From assembly GCF_024679095.1 (NCBI RefSeq), contig NW_026111631.1, positions 242,501 to 306,500 on the forward strand: a DNA stretch of 64,000 nt, in the 5' to 3' direction. Source of the DNA: Eriocheir sinensis (Eukaryota; Arthropoda; Malacostraca; Decapoda; Varunidae). Shown here piece after piece: positions 49,439 through 60,031 of the stretch. The position numbers and the translations under genes were made by a program. The notes under the pieces are model-generated. The model worked only from the letters and a program-made list of their open reading frames with translations, was not told the origin of the DNA and ran no database searches. The first letter of the stretch is position 1, and the number at the start of each line of letters is the position of its first letter.

Positions 49439-49555
49439 CTTCCCTCTCTCAATCCTCTCTTAATGGCGCCGTTTCGAAAAGTAAGGGCTGTTGTGGCTTG
49501 GTGGCTTGTTCTGCTGTTACTCAAATTATGGACGTTGCTTCCCCCCCCTATAGGG

Positions 49556-49797
49556 CCGGTAGGCTTGCTTGAGGGGCCTGGATGGTGTTTGACCCCAGCC
49601 CGTCATGGCGCAGGCAAGTGTTTATAGTGGCGCCATCTTCTCTTGGCTCATGCTGCCCCCCGGAACTTCTTGATTCACTTGGACGGTTTCCTCTAGAGTC
49701 CGGGTTGATGGGTGGTCTTCAGGACAGCATGTGGGTAGTTTTAAGCCACTCGGCGGTGACTGAAAAATCCCAGGTGGTAGCGTGGGGATTCGAACCC
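49556..49797 (-). mobile_element. SINE family B, minus strand, head-truncated
   Basis: The body is intact and the sequence ends within the B-box complement 'gattcgaaccc'. The A-box half of the head is missing. Confidence 0.9.
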
Positions 49798-49837
49798 CTA
49801 TATACCCCTATTATACTGAATTATATAAATATGAATC

Positions 49838-50745
49838 ATCATTGCTAGTTGTTTGTAAAATTACTTTCATTCTGTTTAAAATAACATGTAAAATGATTTT
49901 TATGTTAATATTTTTTGGGGCATGAGATGCATGATTGGAATTCCTATTAACTTCAACGGTGAAATTTGTTTTGGTTTACGAGTGTTTTGATGTGTGAGCA
50001 AAATTGTGGAAAAGATTAAACCCATAAGGCGAGGTATGACTATTTCAGCGGAGAGATATTTCCTGCACTACCGGCCGGCATAATGGACTGCTGCCGGCGT
50101 GTCCCATCCTAAAAATTGTTTTGGTTTACGAGCGTTTTGATGTGCGAGCAAAATTCTGGAACGGATTAAACCCATAAGGCGAGGTATGACTATTTCAGCG
50201 GAGAGATATTTCCTGCACTACCGGCCGGCATAATGGACTGCCGCCGGCGTGTCCCATCCTACGCTGCACATTCCCGCTGTACCACACTGCATGCCAAAGC
50301 AATTTAACAAAACTTTCCAACTCTCTACGTCACTCCCAACCAAGGTTAGATGCCCATATCCACAATGTAAACAAACCAGTTGCCCTGTATCCACATGGCG
50401 CCGGCTTCAAAAATATGGGCTGCTGTGGTTTGCTTCAGTCAAGTGGAAGGAAGAAGCGATTGTGGGTACGATCATGGCTTCACAGACAGGAGGACAGGAG
50501 TGTTTACCCGAACCAACAACCTGCTCTTGGTTTGGCCTACGGGCGAACGCGGATCCTCCCAGCTCAAACGTTTGTAGGAAAAATGCCCGGTGTGTAAAAG
50601 AACATGTAAAAGGATTTTTGTTAATATTTATTGGGATATGGGATGCACATCAATTTAAATGGGGAAATTTGTTTTGGTTTACGAGTTTTTGGGTTTGCGA
50701 GCAGAATGACGGAACGAATTAAACTCGTAAACTGAGGTATGACTG
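49838..50745. mobile_element. TA-target (Tigger/pogo-like) MITE cluster with a 150-bp internal duplication
   Basis: 'ttgttttggtttacgag' recurs at 49,966, 50,116 and about 50,668. The first two are a 150-bp tandem duplication including 'aaacccataaggcgaggtat' and 'ctgcactaccggccggcata'. The right end '..gaggtatgactg' followed by TA (50,746-50,747) gives a CAGTCATACCTC terminus. The same family starts again at 63,855. The left terminus was not found. Confidence 0.72.
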
Positions 50746-50747
50746 TA

Positions 50748-51189
50748 CACCAGGTATTCCTTATATGTGAGGGTTACGTTCTGCAAAAGCTCGCATAATG
50801 TGAATTTGCTTAGTTGGAACCCATCATACAATTAACTATAGGGGGGTATGTTCCATGACGCTTTTTCGAACCATCTAACTATTCATCCCGGCACCGTTTC
50901 ACAATAATAAAGCACATTAGTACAGATTTAAGCTGATAATTAGCTACCTGAGGATTAACTTTAGGATCAGAGGGAGGAAAAGGTTAAGTATAGCCGAGGA
51001 AATTGGGGGAAAACATTTGAACCCACCGACCTCGTGTGTGTCACCATACCTCACCAACCAGTCGCACCAGCGCCGATACTCACATAACAGCGAATTTTTC
51101 TCACATAAAACGAATACTTGGCACATTTAGGTGAGTCGCATATGAGCGAATTATCATATTTCGAACTTGCATATATCGAATACCAGGTG
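50748..51189. mobile_element. TA-target MITE with CACCAGGTATTC inverted ends
   Basis: Left end 'caccaggtattc' and right end 'gaataccaggtg', flanked by TA on both sides (50,746-50,747 and 51,190-51,191). It is 442 bases, AT-rich and non-coding. A diverged inverted relative lies at 40,765-41,162. It directly follows the Tigger-like element and they appear to share one TA. Confidence 0.85.
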
Positions 51190-51379
51190 TACAGACCCGG
51201 TTACCATTAGCACTCCCTGATCGTATTATATTCAGCCAAAACTTAATTATTTATACTGAAAGGATCAGATATCGTGTTGATCCTCTCAGTCGTATTCATA
51301 TGCAGTGTATCCTGTGGGCATGATGGGGCCTGTAATAGCAGTTCTTCAGTGAATGTTAGTGAATATGAGGCAATTTTAT

Positions 51380-51712
51380 TTTTTTTTATTTTTCGTCGCG
51401 GCCCATTGCACCAGTAGGCTTCTTCCCAGTGGGGCCTGATGTTCGGCCCAGCCCGTTCTGGCGCAGGCAAGTGTTTATAGTGGCGCCATCTTCTCTTGGC
51501 TCATGCTGCCCCCCGGAACTCCTTGATTCACTTGGACGGTTTCCTCTAGAGTCCGGGTTGATGGGTGGTCTTCAGGACAGCATGTGGGTAGTTTTAAGCC
51601 ACTCGGCAGTGACTGAAAAATCCCAGGTTGTTTGCGGCGGATTCGAACCCACATCATGGACAGTGCTCCGAATGCGAGGCCGGCACGCTAACCACTCAGC
51701 CACCGCCTCCCC
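51380..51712 (-). mobile_element. SINE family B, minus-strand full copy
   Basis: A T-rich tail at about 51,377-51,395, then body and full head complement. In this copy the A-box reads 'ggctgagtggttagcgtg' and the B-box 'gggttcgaatcc', the best-preserved promoter boxes of family B here. A long region between the boxes suggests a class II (Leu/Ser-type) tRNA ancestor. Confidence 0.93.
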
Positions 51713-51871
51713 AGTGGTTTGAAAGGTGGTTGACCCTGTCCATTACATCTGAAAACAGCTTTATCCTTAAGAAATACGGCCACATGTAGGCGCTGGCTTT
51801 TAATTTGTAGTTTGATGGGAACTCCACTGATTCAAATTTTTTTTAAGATTGAAAGTACTGTCTCTGTTTAA

Positions 51872-52572
51872 CCCGGTAGCAGCAGGGATCATGTTTCTTA
51901 ATGGTCCCTCCAAGCGAGAAAAATGAGAAAAAATCACCCCTCACACAAACCATTTCATAATATATATCAAAGCATTTGTGATCAGATTATGTATCATCTA
52001 TTTTGGGGGTTTAAATCATGGTGCAAATTTGACCTGTCGCTGCTACACGGTAAAGCCACAAATTTGGCCCGTCGCTGCTACACGGTAAAGCCACAAATTT
52101 GGCCCGTCACTGCTACACGGTAAAGCCACAAATTTGGTCCGTCGCTGCTACACGGTAAAGCCACAAATTTGGCCCGTTGCTGCTACACGGTAAAGCCACA
52201 AATTTGGCCCGTCGCTGCTACACAGTAAAGCCACAAATTTGGCCCGTTGCTGCTACACGGTAAAGCCACAAATTTGGCCCGTCGCTGCTACCAGGTAAAG
52301 CAACAAATTTGGCCCGTCGCTGCACGGTAAAGCCACAAATTTGGCCCGTCGCTGCTACACGGTAAAGCCACAAATTTGGCCCGTCGCTGCTACACGGTAA
52401 AGCCACAAATTTGGCCCGTCGCTGCTACACGGTAAAGCCACAAATTTGGCCAGTCGCTGCTACACGGTAAAGCCACAAATTTGGCCCGTCGCTGCTACAC
52501 GGTAAAGCCACAAATTTGGCCCGTCGCTGCTATACGGTAAAGCCACAAATTTGGCCCGTTGCTGCTACCGGG
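51872..52572 (-). mobile_element. TTAA-flanked MITE with 35-bp array, copy 2 (about 15 units)
   Basis: Perfect TTAA on both sides (51,868-51,871 and 52,573-52,576). Ends CCCGGTAGCAGC and GCTGCTACCGGG are inverted. Conserved part 'atggtccctccaagcgagaa' to 'ttatgtatcatctattttgg', then about 15 units of the 35-bp repeat (52,026-52,560). Orientation is opposite to copy 1. Confidence 0.93.
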
Positions 52573-52601
52573 TTAATGTCCTTGTCTCAATACGGGTAGG
52601 G

Positions 52602-52603
<2 letters not shown>

Positions 52604-52658
<55 letters not shown>
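52604..52658. repeat. (AT)n microsatellite
   Basis: 55-base AT run just beyond the MITE. Confidence 0.96.
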
Positions 52659-52663
<5 letters not shown>

Positions 52664-52989
52664 ACAGTGGACCTTGAATGTACAGGCATGAATATCGAAG
52701 CAAGTTCACCTCGATTGTATCCTTCAGCCTCAGTATAAACTTGTATCATAACGGCTGCTATAGAGTTATGTGTAAACAAAACATTGCTATATTTCGACCT
52801 TTTTTTTATGCCCTTGAACTGAAGAAAAAAAGCTTCAACATTAACGTTACAATTGTTGAGGATGACGCCAAGATAGATGTTAAAATATACCTGGTACAAG
52901 AACGCCGTCTCACCTGACACCAACACACTTCATAGGGTTCAGAGACAAGACAGCCTGTGATTACGAGGGCTGACATTACCGTGTGGAAC

Positions 52990-53120
52990 TCCTTCATCCA
53001 CATCCACATATGGTGAGTGTGCTCTTCGTATGTCTCTGTTCATGGTGTCAAAAGCCTTCGCTAGTTCGACATAGACAAGGAAGAGGTCTCAGTTGTTCTC
53101 GACGCTTTTCCTACCATGAA
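52990..53120 (-). pseudogene. Short LINE reverse-transcriptase fragment
   Basis: Minus strand: 'DLFLVYVELAKAFDTMNRD' is RT motif A (..AFDT.NR..). Flanking sequence has stops and no other motif, so it is a short relic, probably of the same broad group as the fragment at 45.7 kb. Confidence 0.7.
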
Positions 53121-53190
53121 GATAAAGTCTATATTGCCAAGATGCCGGTGAGAGTGTCATGCCCAGGAGTTTTATTTTCTATATTTTCTA

Positions 53191-53250
53191 GTTGTCCCTC
53201 AAATAGTACAGTTTTCAATGGCTCGGTTTCGGTTGTATGTGGATTTTCAT
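53191..53250 (+). mobile_element. Left half of a TA-target 'TCCCTCAAATAGTA' MITE
   Basis: 'gtccctcaaatagtacag' and 'ggctcggtttcggtt' match the left arms of the MITEs at 57,403 and 57,880. It breaks off exactly where the 35-bp array starts. Confidence 0.8.
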
Positions 53251-54248
53251 AGATTTGTGGCTTTACCATGTAGCAGTGACGGGCCAAATTTGTGGCTTTA
53301 CCGTGTAGAAAGGACGGGCCAAATTTGTGGCTTTACCGTGTAGCGGCGACGGGCCAAATTTGTGGCTTTACCGTGTAGCAACGACAGGCCAAATTTGTGG
53401 CTTTACCATGTAGCAGTGACGGGCCAAATTTGTGGCTTTACCATGTAGCAGCGACGGGCCAAACTTGTGGCTTTACCATGTAGCAGTGACGGGCCAATTT
53501 TGTGGCTTTACCGTGTAGCAGCGACAGGCCAAATTTGTGGCTTTACCATGTAGCAGTGACGGGCCAAATTTGTGGCTTTACCATGTAGCAGCGACGGGCC
53601 AAACTTGTGGCTTTACCATGTAGCAGTGACGGGCCAAATTTGTGGCTTTACCGTGTAGCAGCAATGGGCCAAATTTGTGGCTTTACCATGTAACAGCGAC
53701 TGGCCAAATTTGTGGCTTTACCATGTAGCAGTGACGGGCCAAATTTGTGGCTTTACCATGTAGCAGTGACGGGCCAAATTTGTGGCTTTATCGTGTAGCA
53801 GCAACAGGCCAAATTTGTGGCTTTACCGTGTAACAACGACTGGCCAAATTTGTGGCTTTACCGTGTAACAACGACTAGCCAAATTTGTGGCTTTACCGTG
53901 TACCAACAACAGGCCAAATTTGTGGCTTTACCATGTAACAGCGACTGGCCAAATTTGTGGCTTTACCGTGTAGCAGTGACGGGCCAAATTTGTGGCTTTA
54001 CCGTGTAGCAGCGACAGGCCAAATTTGTGGCCTTACCGTGTAAAGTGACGGGCCAAATTTGTGGCTTTACCGTGTAGCAGCGACGGGCCAAATTTGTGCC
54101 ATGATTTTAACCCCCCAAAATAGATGATACATAATCTGATCACAAATGCTTTGATATATATTATGGAATGGTTTGTGTGAGGGTGATTTTTTCTCATTTT
54201 TCTCGCTTGGAGGGACCATTAAGAAACATGATCCCCGCTGCTACCGGG
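53251..54248 (+). mobile_element. TTAA MITE with 35-bp array, copy 3 (about 24 units), left end lost
   Basis: About 24 diverged 35-bp units (53,251-54,090; 'cgtgtagcagcgac', 'catgtagcagtgac' and 'cgtgtaacaacgac' variants). The conserved tail follows, with right end GCTGCTACCGGG and TTAA at 54,249-54,252. The left inverted repeat is missing. The units are more diverged than in copy 2, so this array looks older. Confidence 0.9.
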
Positions 54249-54252
54249 TTAA

Positions 54253-54480
54253 GTTAGATAAATTCGGATTCAACAAAGACGTAGGCAAGAATTGGTTAAC
54301 CACTTGAGTCATGGATGAGTGGAACAGGCTTGGCAGTCATATTGTGGGTGCCAGAACCATAGAAACATTCAAGAAGAGGTTGGATAAATTCATGGATGGT
54401 GAGGTTAAGTGGGGTTAGGCTTATAGGAGCTGCCTTGTATGGGTCAACTAGCCTCTTGCAGACTCCTTACATTCTTGAAC
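54253..54480 (+). pseudogene. LINE RT C-terminus and 3-prime end fragment
   Basis: Plus strand: 'MDEWNRLGSHIVGARTIETF' then 'KKRLDKFMDGEVKWG' is the CR1-like C-terminal motif (..WN.LP..VV.A..V..FK..LD), followed by the 3-prime end 'ggagctgccttgtatgggtc' and 'gcagactccttac'. Confidence 0.82.
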
Positions 54481-54639
54481 TAATGGTTTGGCTTTACAAT
54501 TTCTCAGTAAACTTCTTCATATTTTTCAGTTAATTTACTAGCAACTTTTCTAAGGTATCAATGCATATCGGTATCACTTAATAATATTGGCTATTATAAT
54601 TACTTTTGCTAGTGTGTATGTATCTACCTATTTATAGTC

Positions 54640-54870
54640 TACCGGGCCCGCGCTAAGCTCTTAATAGTCCCATCTCCATATCTAAATTTATCCCGCCTTT
54701 CCTTCATTTGGTGGACACTGTTCGCCTCCACCACCTCTTCCCGCAAGGTGTTCATGTGTTAACAGTTCTATGTGGAAAACTATACCTTTTAAGTCACTCA
54801 AACAGGTTCCTTCATTAAGTTCTTCCTATGTCCTCTCAGTGCCTGTGTTCCTGTCTATGAATCTTGAATG
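54640..54870 (-). pseudogene. LINE 3-prime fragment, minus strand
   Basis: 'ggcccgcgctaagctct', 'ttcccgcaaggtgttc' and 'cctatgtcctctcagtgcct' correspond in order to the C-terminal/3-prime part of the minus-strand LINE relics at 36.2-37.7 kb (compare 36,310-36,420). Confidence 0.7.
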
Positions 54871-54997
54871 CCTAAAGTTAGCTCTCTAAATTGGAGAACC
54901 TCTTTGTTCCAAGCTCTTCAAGTGATCTATGCGTCTATTGGGAAAGCTAAAATTGACTTGAGAATTTAAGGGAAGACATGAGTACTGAAGACCAAGG

Positions 54998-55378
54998 AGG
55001 CTTCGTGGTGCAGTGGTTAGCACACTCAGCTCACAACCGAGAGAGCCAGGTTCGATTCCCAGGCGGAATGGAAAAATTTGGGTGGCTTCTCCGATACCCT
55101 ACGCCCTGTCCACCCAGCAGTGAATGGGTACCAGGTATTAATCGGGGTTGTGTCCTGTCTCCTGGGGTCTGTTCCTTCTCCTATAATTCCTTCCCTTCTG
55201 TCTCTCTCAGCATATGACCACAGATGTTGCACTGACTAAACAAAATTTTCCAACTTCTTCTTCTTCTTCCTCTTTTGCTGTTTCTTCTTCAACTGTTCCC
55301 TTCTCCTATAATTCCTTCCCCTTCTGTCTCTCTCCGGCATATGACCACAGATGTTGCGCCGACTAAACAAAACTTTCC
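54998..55378 (+). mobile_element. SINE family A with an extra displaced tail unit
   Basis: Head (A-box 'tggtgcagtggttagcaca', B-box 'aggttcgattcc'), body with several 1-bp deletions and a first tail to about 55,256. A (TTC)n stretch follows, then a second complete tail unit (about 55,291-55,378). Confidence 0.87.
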
Positions 55379-55484
55379 TATCAGCCAAACTAAAGCTAAA
55401 TTATTATCTAAGCTTGTAAAGGAAAGCAAGCCAGAAGTATTAGGCTCAGTGGAAACAAGATTGATCAAGGACATGAAATTTTAA

Positions 55485-56517
55485 CCCGGTAGCAGCAGGG
55501 GATCACGTTTCTGAACCCTTTCCTTGCGTGGGACGGGACGTGACTATTCCCCTCAGGCGCAGTCGGGCAGCCCAATGGGGGTCTCTTTTAACCTCTGTAT
55601 CTCAAAAACTATTCATCACAGCTAAAAACCAAAAACACCATTGGAAAGAGGAGGTCCAGATCTATAGGAGTCGGTTATGTATGCCTCTCTTGCGAACGTA
55701 CATGCACGTTCAGGGAGTGTTGAATGTTAACACTTACGTCGGTGCGTGCGGGATGATCAGCCATATTGGGGAACTGCGGACATCTCTCCTTCAGACTCTG
55801 GCAAGGGAGTATTGCCAACTGCAATATTTACAACTATTTGGTCAAAGAATCAGTCAGGTGATAGGTGAAGCTATGCAAAAATGTCGCTATATTGGGCAAG
55901 AACATCCACCAGTCACTCGTCCGTAGATTTGCCGCGCTGGGCTGATATGATTTCCCACCAAATTTAGTGAAGAACATACTCAATCCTGTGTTGTGAGAAT
56001 TAGTGTTGGAACAATTTCATACGCGGGAGATTTGAGTGCGGGTGAAGCTTGCAGTGAGCATTTAGCACCACCAGCAAATACGTCTAACGCTCGCTGCCAG
56101 AGTTTAGCAGTGAAAGGGTTAATGGTCCCTCCAAGCAAGAAAAATAAGAAAAAATCACCCCTCACACAAACCATTTCATAATACATATCAAAGCATTTGT
56201 GATCAGATTATGTATCATCTATTTTTTTGGGTTTATATCATGGCATAAATTTGGCCCGTCGCTGCTACACGGTAAAGCCACAAATTTGTCCCATCGCTGC
56301 TACATGGTAAAGCCACAAATTTGTCCCGTCGCTGCTACACGGTAAAGCCACAAATTTGTCCCATCGCTGCTACACGGTAAAGCCACAAATTTGTCCCGTC
56401 GCTGCTACACGGTAAAGCCACAAATTTGGCCCGTCACTGCTACACAGTAAAGCCATAAATTTGTCCCATCGCTGCGACACGGTAAAGTCACAAATTTGGC
56501 CCGTCGCTGCTACTGGG
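55485..56517 (-). mobile_element. TTAA MITE with 35-bp array, copy 4 (about 7 units), nested host
   Basis: TTAA at 55,481-55,484 and 56,518-56,521. Left end CCCGGTAGCAGC, right end GCTGCTACTGGG. The conserved segment is split after 'cacgttt' by another TTAA-type element (55,516-56,118) and resumes at 56,119 with 'ttaatggtccctccaagc'. About seven 35-bp units lie at 56,248-56,510. Confidence 0.92.
55516..56118. mobile_element. Second TTAA-type element (CCCTTTCCTTGC family), nested
   Basis: 603 bases with ends CCCTTTCCTTGC and a right end 'gcagtgaaaggg' (imperfect inverted repeats). It is flanked by TGAA (probably mutated TTAA) and TTAA. The insertion target is the internal TTAA of copy 4's conserved region. 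The left 200 bases match, in inverse orientation, the segment at 63,354-63,574 ('aaaactattcatcacagcta', 'accattggaaagaggagg'). It contains a 132-residue frame of no known family. Confidence 0.85.
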
Positions 56518-56850
56518 TTAAAATCACTCACCATATCCACAGAACACACAGAATATACTCCTCCCCTTGGGTATGTTCTGCGTGTCATCCAGAGCGGTAG
56601 GTATAGCATTGCCAAGCTTCCGTAAGCATCAAACATTAAGCACGCGATAACTTGGTCATTCTTTTCACATAAATAACTGCTCTTTCGTCCACCTCTTCAG
56701 ATTCTTCACAGGAGCAGCGAGTAGCAGGCTTTTTTGTATTGTTTCCTTTTTTTTGTATAATAATAATAATAATGATTGATTTTCTCACGTTACTTGTGTG
56801 GGTACGAGAGTTTGAGGCATGAAAATGATAGATACGACATGTGGTTTATA

Positions 56851-57275
56851 CAGGTAACTCTCAATTTACGCGAGTATTGTGTCCTTGAAGAGGTCGCGTC
56901 AATCAAAAACGATGTAAATCCAACAAGAGGTCGGTTTGTACCTTTATTGCCTACTGTATCACTCTGACTCCTCTCCCTCTCATGGTTCCTCCTCTGGCTG
57001 CCCTTCCCCTCGTGGTAGCACAGCAGCGAGGGTGTTGTTGTTGTTGAGCAGCGTGGGTACTGTATTGTTGTTCAAGTGGCGCGCGGGAAGAACTGAGCTT
57101 AGCTGTGTGGCCGCGGCGCCGTGTGAGTCCAGTTGCGTGGGACATCTGGTGGACACTCCATAAAATATCGCGTAGAAGTGAAAAAAACGAGTCAATTAAA
57201 CATTTATTTGGATTTTGGACCACGCGTTATTTTAAAAATGCGTTAACCAAACTCGCGTAAATCGAGAGTTACCTG
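56851..57275. mobile_element. TA-target MITE ('CAGGTAACTCTC' family), full copy
   Basis: 425 bases, flanked by TA (56,849-56,850 and 57,276-57,277), with long inverted ends like the 44,704 copy. The interior has a duplicated 'gttgttgttg..agcagcg' insertion relative to that copy. Confidence 0.92.
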
Positions 57276-57402
57276 TATAACTGACCAACTCCTCGTAATT
57301 TCTTCACTGCCTGTTTTAAACTTTCCGTACTTAATTTCTATAGACAACACGAACTAAGTACTTAATAGTAATATGATTTTTTTTATCGGCGTCATCTATT
57401 TA

Positions 57403-57588
57403 CAGTCATCCCTCAAATAGTAGTTTCCAATAGTCCAGTTTCGGTTTTCTACGGATTGTCGTAGATCTTTTAGGATTTTTAAATTTCATGCTTGTCGGGA
57501 AATTTAAAAATCCTAAAAAATCATCTTAGAAAATGTACATAAAGCCAAAACCAAACTCTTGGAACCTGTACCATTTGAGGGACAGCTG
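57403..57588. mobile_element. TA-target 'CAGTCATCCCTC' MITE, 186 bp
   Basis: Left 'cagtcatccctcaaatagta', right '..ccatttgagggacagctg', flanked by TA (57,401-57,402 and 57,589-57,590). It is a near-palindrome with arms including 'tttaggatttttaaattt' and 'aaatttaaaaatcctaaaaa', i.e. a hairpin-forming mariner/Tc1-type MITE. Confidence 0.88.
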
Positions 57589-57599
57589 TATTCATCTAC

Positions 57600-57878
57600 T
57601 TAATTTTTCATTTATTTTTGTTTGTGTGTGTGTTTGTGTGTAATGGGAAGGCCAGTCCCATAAGTTGGCAATCCCGCTAAGTCTGTCAGGGCCGTGCTGT
57701 GCTGTGCTGACTCAAAGAGGTTTACCGTACTTGTTAGCCAGCTCTTGCTTAAGGAGATTGGTATGTAACTTCAGTGGCTCAAAAGAGGAAAGAGATTTAA
57801 TATATATTTTCTTTGTAGGGTTTACGTTGAGTGTAAAAATCGAATTAGATTGAATTAAGTATAAGTTTTTCATAGAAT
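57600..57878. other. Putative intronic DNA
   Basis: A short GT-rich stretch at about 57,622-57,642; otherwise nothing recognised. Confidence 0.35.
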
Positions 57879-57879
57879 A

Positions 57880-58464
57880 CAGTCGGCCCTCAAATAGTAC
57901 TGTTATGCCGGACGTATTACTTGGGTTCCGTGTCGCCGTCAGGAGACTCCTTGGGAGGGAGGAATGTAAACACTTTGTACAGTTTCTGTATAGTTTAATG
58001 TTCTTCCTTAGTAGTACACTTTACTCTGACTCTTCACTGAACACTAGCTTACTATGACTGGGACTGGGCTCCTCTCGCCCTCTTCTCCTATATATATCCA
58101 GAACAGTACAGTCTAGAATGTTACAGTATATTTTAGATCATACAAGAACATGTAGCTAAAGTATGTGCGAGTTGGCAACACTTCCCGCCTGGCGCCTGGC
58201 CGCGCCCCCGCCGGCGCGGACAGCTCTTGTTCCCCGCCCCCCTGCTCGTTCCTCCCGGAGCCTTCTAGAGGCCTATGGTCGCCGGGGGAAGCTTCCAGCA
58301 CAACAGTACGGTTTCCAATAGATCGGTTTCGTTTTTTTATGTGTATTTTCAAAACTGATTTTTTAGGGATTTTTAAATTTCCCGACAAGCAGGAATAAAA
58401 ATCCTTAAAAGCTCTTCTATGACAATCCGTATAAAACCGAAACTAAACTATTTGAGGGATGACT
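57880..58464. mobile_element. 'CAGTCATCCCTC' MITE split by a solo LTR
   Basis: The left arm is 57,880-57,900 ('cagtcggccctcaaatagta' then c) and the remainder 58,306-58,464 ('ggtttccaatagatcggttt' to 'ctatttgagggatgac'). Removing the 405-bp insertion plus one GTAC gives a MITE of about 176 bp collinear with the 57,403 copy. TA precedes the left end. Confidence 0.87.
57901..58305 (+). mobile_element. Solo LTR of an LTR retrotransposon
   Basis: 405 bases starting TGTTATGCCGGA and ending TCCAGCACAACA, which are imperfect inverted ends with the TG..CA termini of LTRs. It is flanked by GTAC at 57,897-57,900 and 58,306-58,309. A TATA-box-like 'tcctatatatatcc' lies near 58,088. The 3-prime third is very GC-rich. 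There is no coding sequence and no second LTR, so this is most simply a solo LTR (gypsy- or Bel-type by its 4-bp duplication). The strand is taken from the TATA position. Confidence 0.82.
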
Positions 58465-58679
58465 ATGTAGTTTCCCATACTCTTTCTCTTCTTATATAAC
58501 TGTGTTTGAGATGGTCACCCTCACTCACTGCCTTCTCTGGTTCTTCTGGTTCTTAAGACAAGGACATGCAGATCTTGAAGGACAGAAGCATGCTGGATTG
58601 CTATTGTCTATCTTAGGGAAACAGTAAAGATTATAATGCAAAACTAAAATCTAAAAACCTACTCCAAGGCTCTATCTCT

Positions 58680-59325
58680 CATTTGATGTCTATACACTCT
58701 GGATTCATGGGGTAAATTGTACTTGAATGAGCTCTTTAGTGGCAAAGTATTATGTAGAGTTTTCAGAAAAGTTTTATAATAGTTTTATTTTTGCTGAGAT
58801 ATTTCAAATTCGCTTCTCCACAGGAAATATAATTGTCTATATACTCTGGATTCATGGGGTAAATTGTACTTGAATGAGCTTTTTAGTGGCAAAGTATTAT
58901 GTCGAGTTTTCCGAAAAGTTTTAGAAAAGTTTTGTTTGTGTTGAGATAATTTGAATTCGCTTCTCCACAGGGAATATAATTGTCTATATACTCTGGATTC
59001 ATGGGGTAAAATGTACTTGAATGAGCTCTTTAGTGGCAAAGTATTATGTAGAGTTTTCCGAAAAGTTTTATAAAAGTTTTGTTTTTGTTGAGATATTTTA
59101 AATTCGCTTCTCCACAGGAAATATAATTGTCTATATACTCTGGATTCATGGGGTAAATTGTACTTGAATGAGCTATTTAGTGGCAAAGTTTTATGTCGAG
59201 TTTTCCGAAAAGTTTTATAAAAGTTTTGTTTTTATTGAGATACTTTAAATTTGCTTCTCCACAGGAAATATAATTGTCTATATCTCTGGATTCATGGGGT
59301 AAAATGTACTTGAATGAGCTGTTGG
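58680..59325. repeat. 147-bp satellite-like tandem repeat, about 4.3 units
   Basis: 'ggattcatggggtaaattgt' occurs at 58,701, 58,848, 58,995, 59,142 and 59,288, with spacings of 147, 147, 147 and 146. The unit includes 'agctctttagtggcaaagta', 'gttttccgaaaagttttata' and 'cgcttctccacaggaaatat'. A minus-strand frame is open across it because 147 is a multiple of 3. Confidence 0.95.
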
Positions 59326-59685
59326 TCTGTGAATGTGCCGGCAACTTAACGTACACCTATTGAATACACACCAGCAGAACGGTCGCTTCTGAAAATAAAA
59401 AAAAACTATTTTATACCCCTTTGTCATCACGATATATTATTGTACTCAACACCCTGCCAACGTACTACTGGCTTACTCATGAGTACAGATACTATTGATG
59501 AGAGGCCAAAACTCACACTTAGATTCAGCTGTGCACTTGTGCCTCGACCGCCATTAAAGCTTTTTTCTGTTATTGATATTTAATATAATCTATACTACTA
59601 AACTTTTATCTGCATTAATAGGTTAAGTATATTATGTATAACACACCCCTAACTTACCCTACAGACAGTCAAGGAAATACACATT
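59326..59685. other. Putative intronic DNA, nothing recognised
   Basis: AT-rich sequence without visible repeat relatives or exon signals. Confidence 0.35.
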
Positions 59686-59689
59686 TTAA

Positions 59690-60031
59690 CCTGTCCGCTG
59701 CAATTGGCACGGATTTGGCTTTCACTGGTAGCCTGGTGAACTTATACTCCCAGGTCTTTCTCTGCCTCTGTGGTGGATAGTGGAGTGTTTCCCATATGGT
59801 ATTGGTGTGCTGGATATCCCTTCACTGGTAGCCTGGTAACATACACTCCCAGGTCTTTCTCTGCCTCTGTGGTGGATAGTGGAGTGTTTCCCATATGGTG
59901 GTATTGGTGTGCTGGATATCCCCTCCCAAGGTGCAGGACTGCATTTTTCTTCATTGAATTGTAGCAGCCACTTTTTGCTCCACTCCTGTAGCTTGGTGAG
60001 GTCTTCTTGTAGGAAATCCGTAGTCAAGGGG
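59690..60031 (-). mobile_element. LINE-RT-derived 99-bp array element, small copy (2 units)
   Basis: Flanked by TTAA (59,686-59,689 and 60,032-60,035). Minus strand: CCCCTTGACTAC-type end, then RT-derived 'LQEDLTKLQEWSKKWLLQFN', 'EEKC', two 33-codon units and the terminal '..gccaaatccgtgccaattgc'. Both ends match the plus-strand copy at 60,587-61,224, so it is a bounded mobile unit rather than a chance duplication. Confidence 0.9.

Noticed and set aside
55528..55926. 132-residue plus-strand gene
   Set aside because: It lies entirely inside the nested TTAA element. No transposase motif is visible and the related copy at 63.4 kb is truncated.
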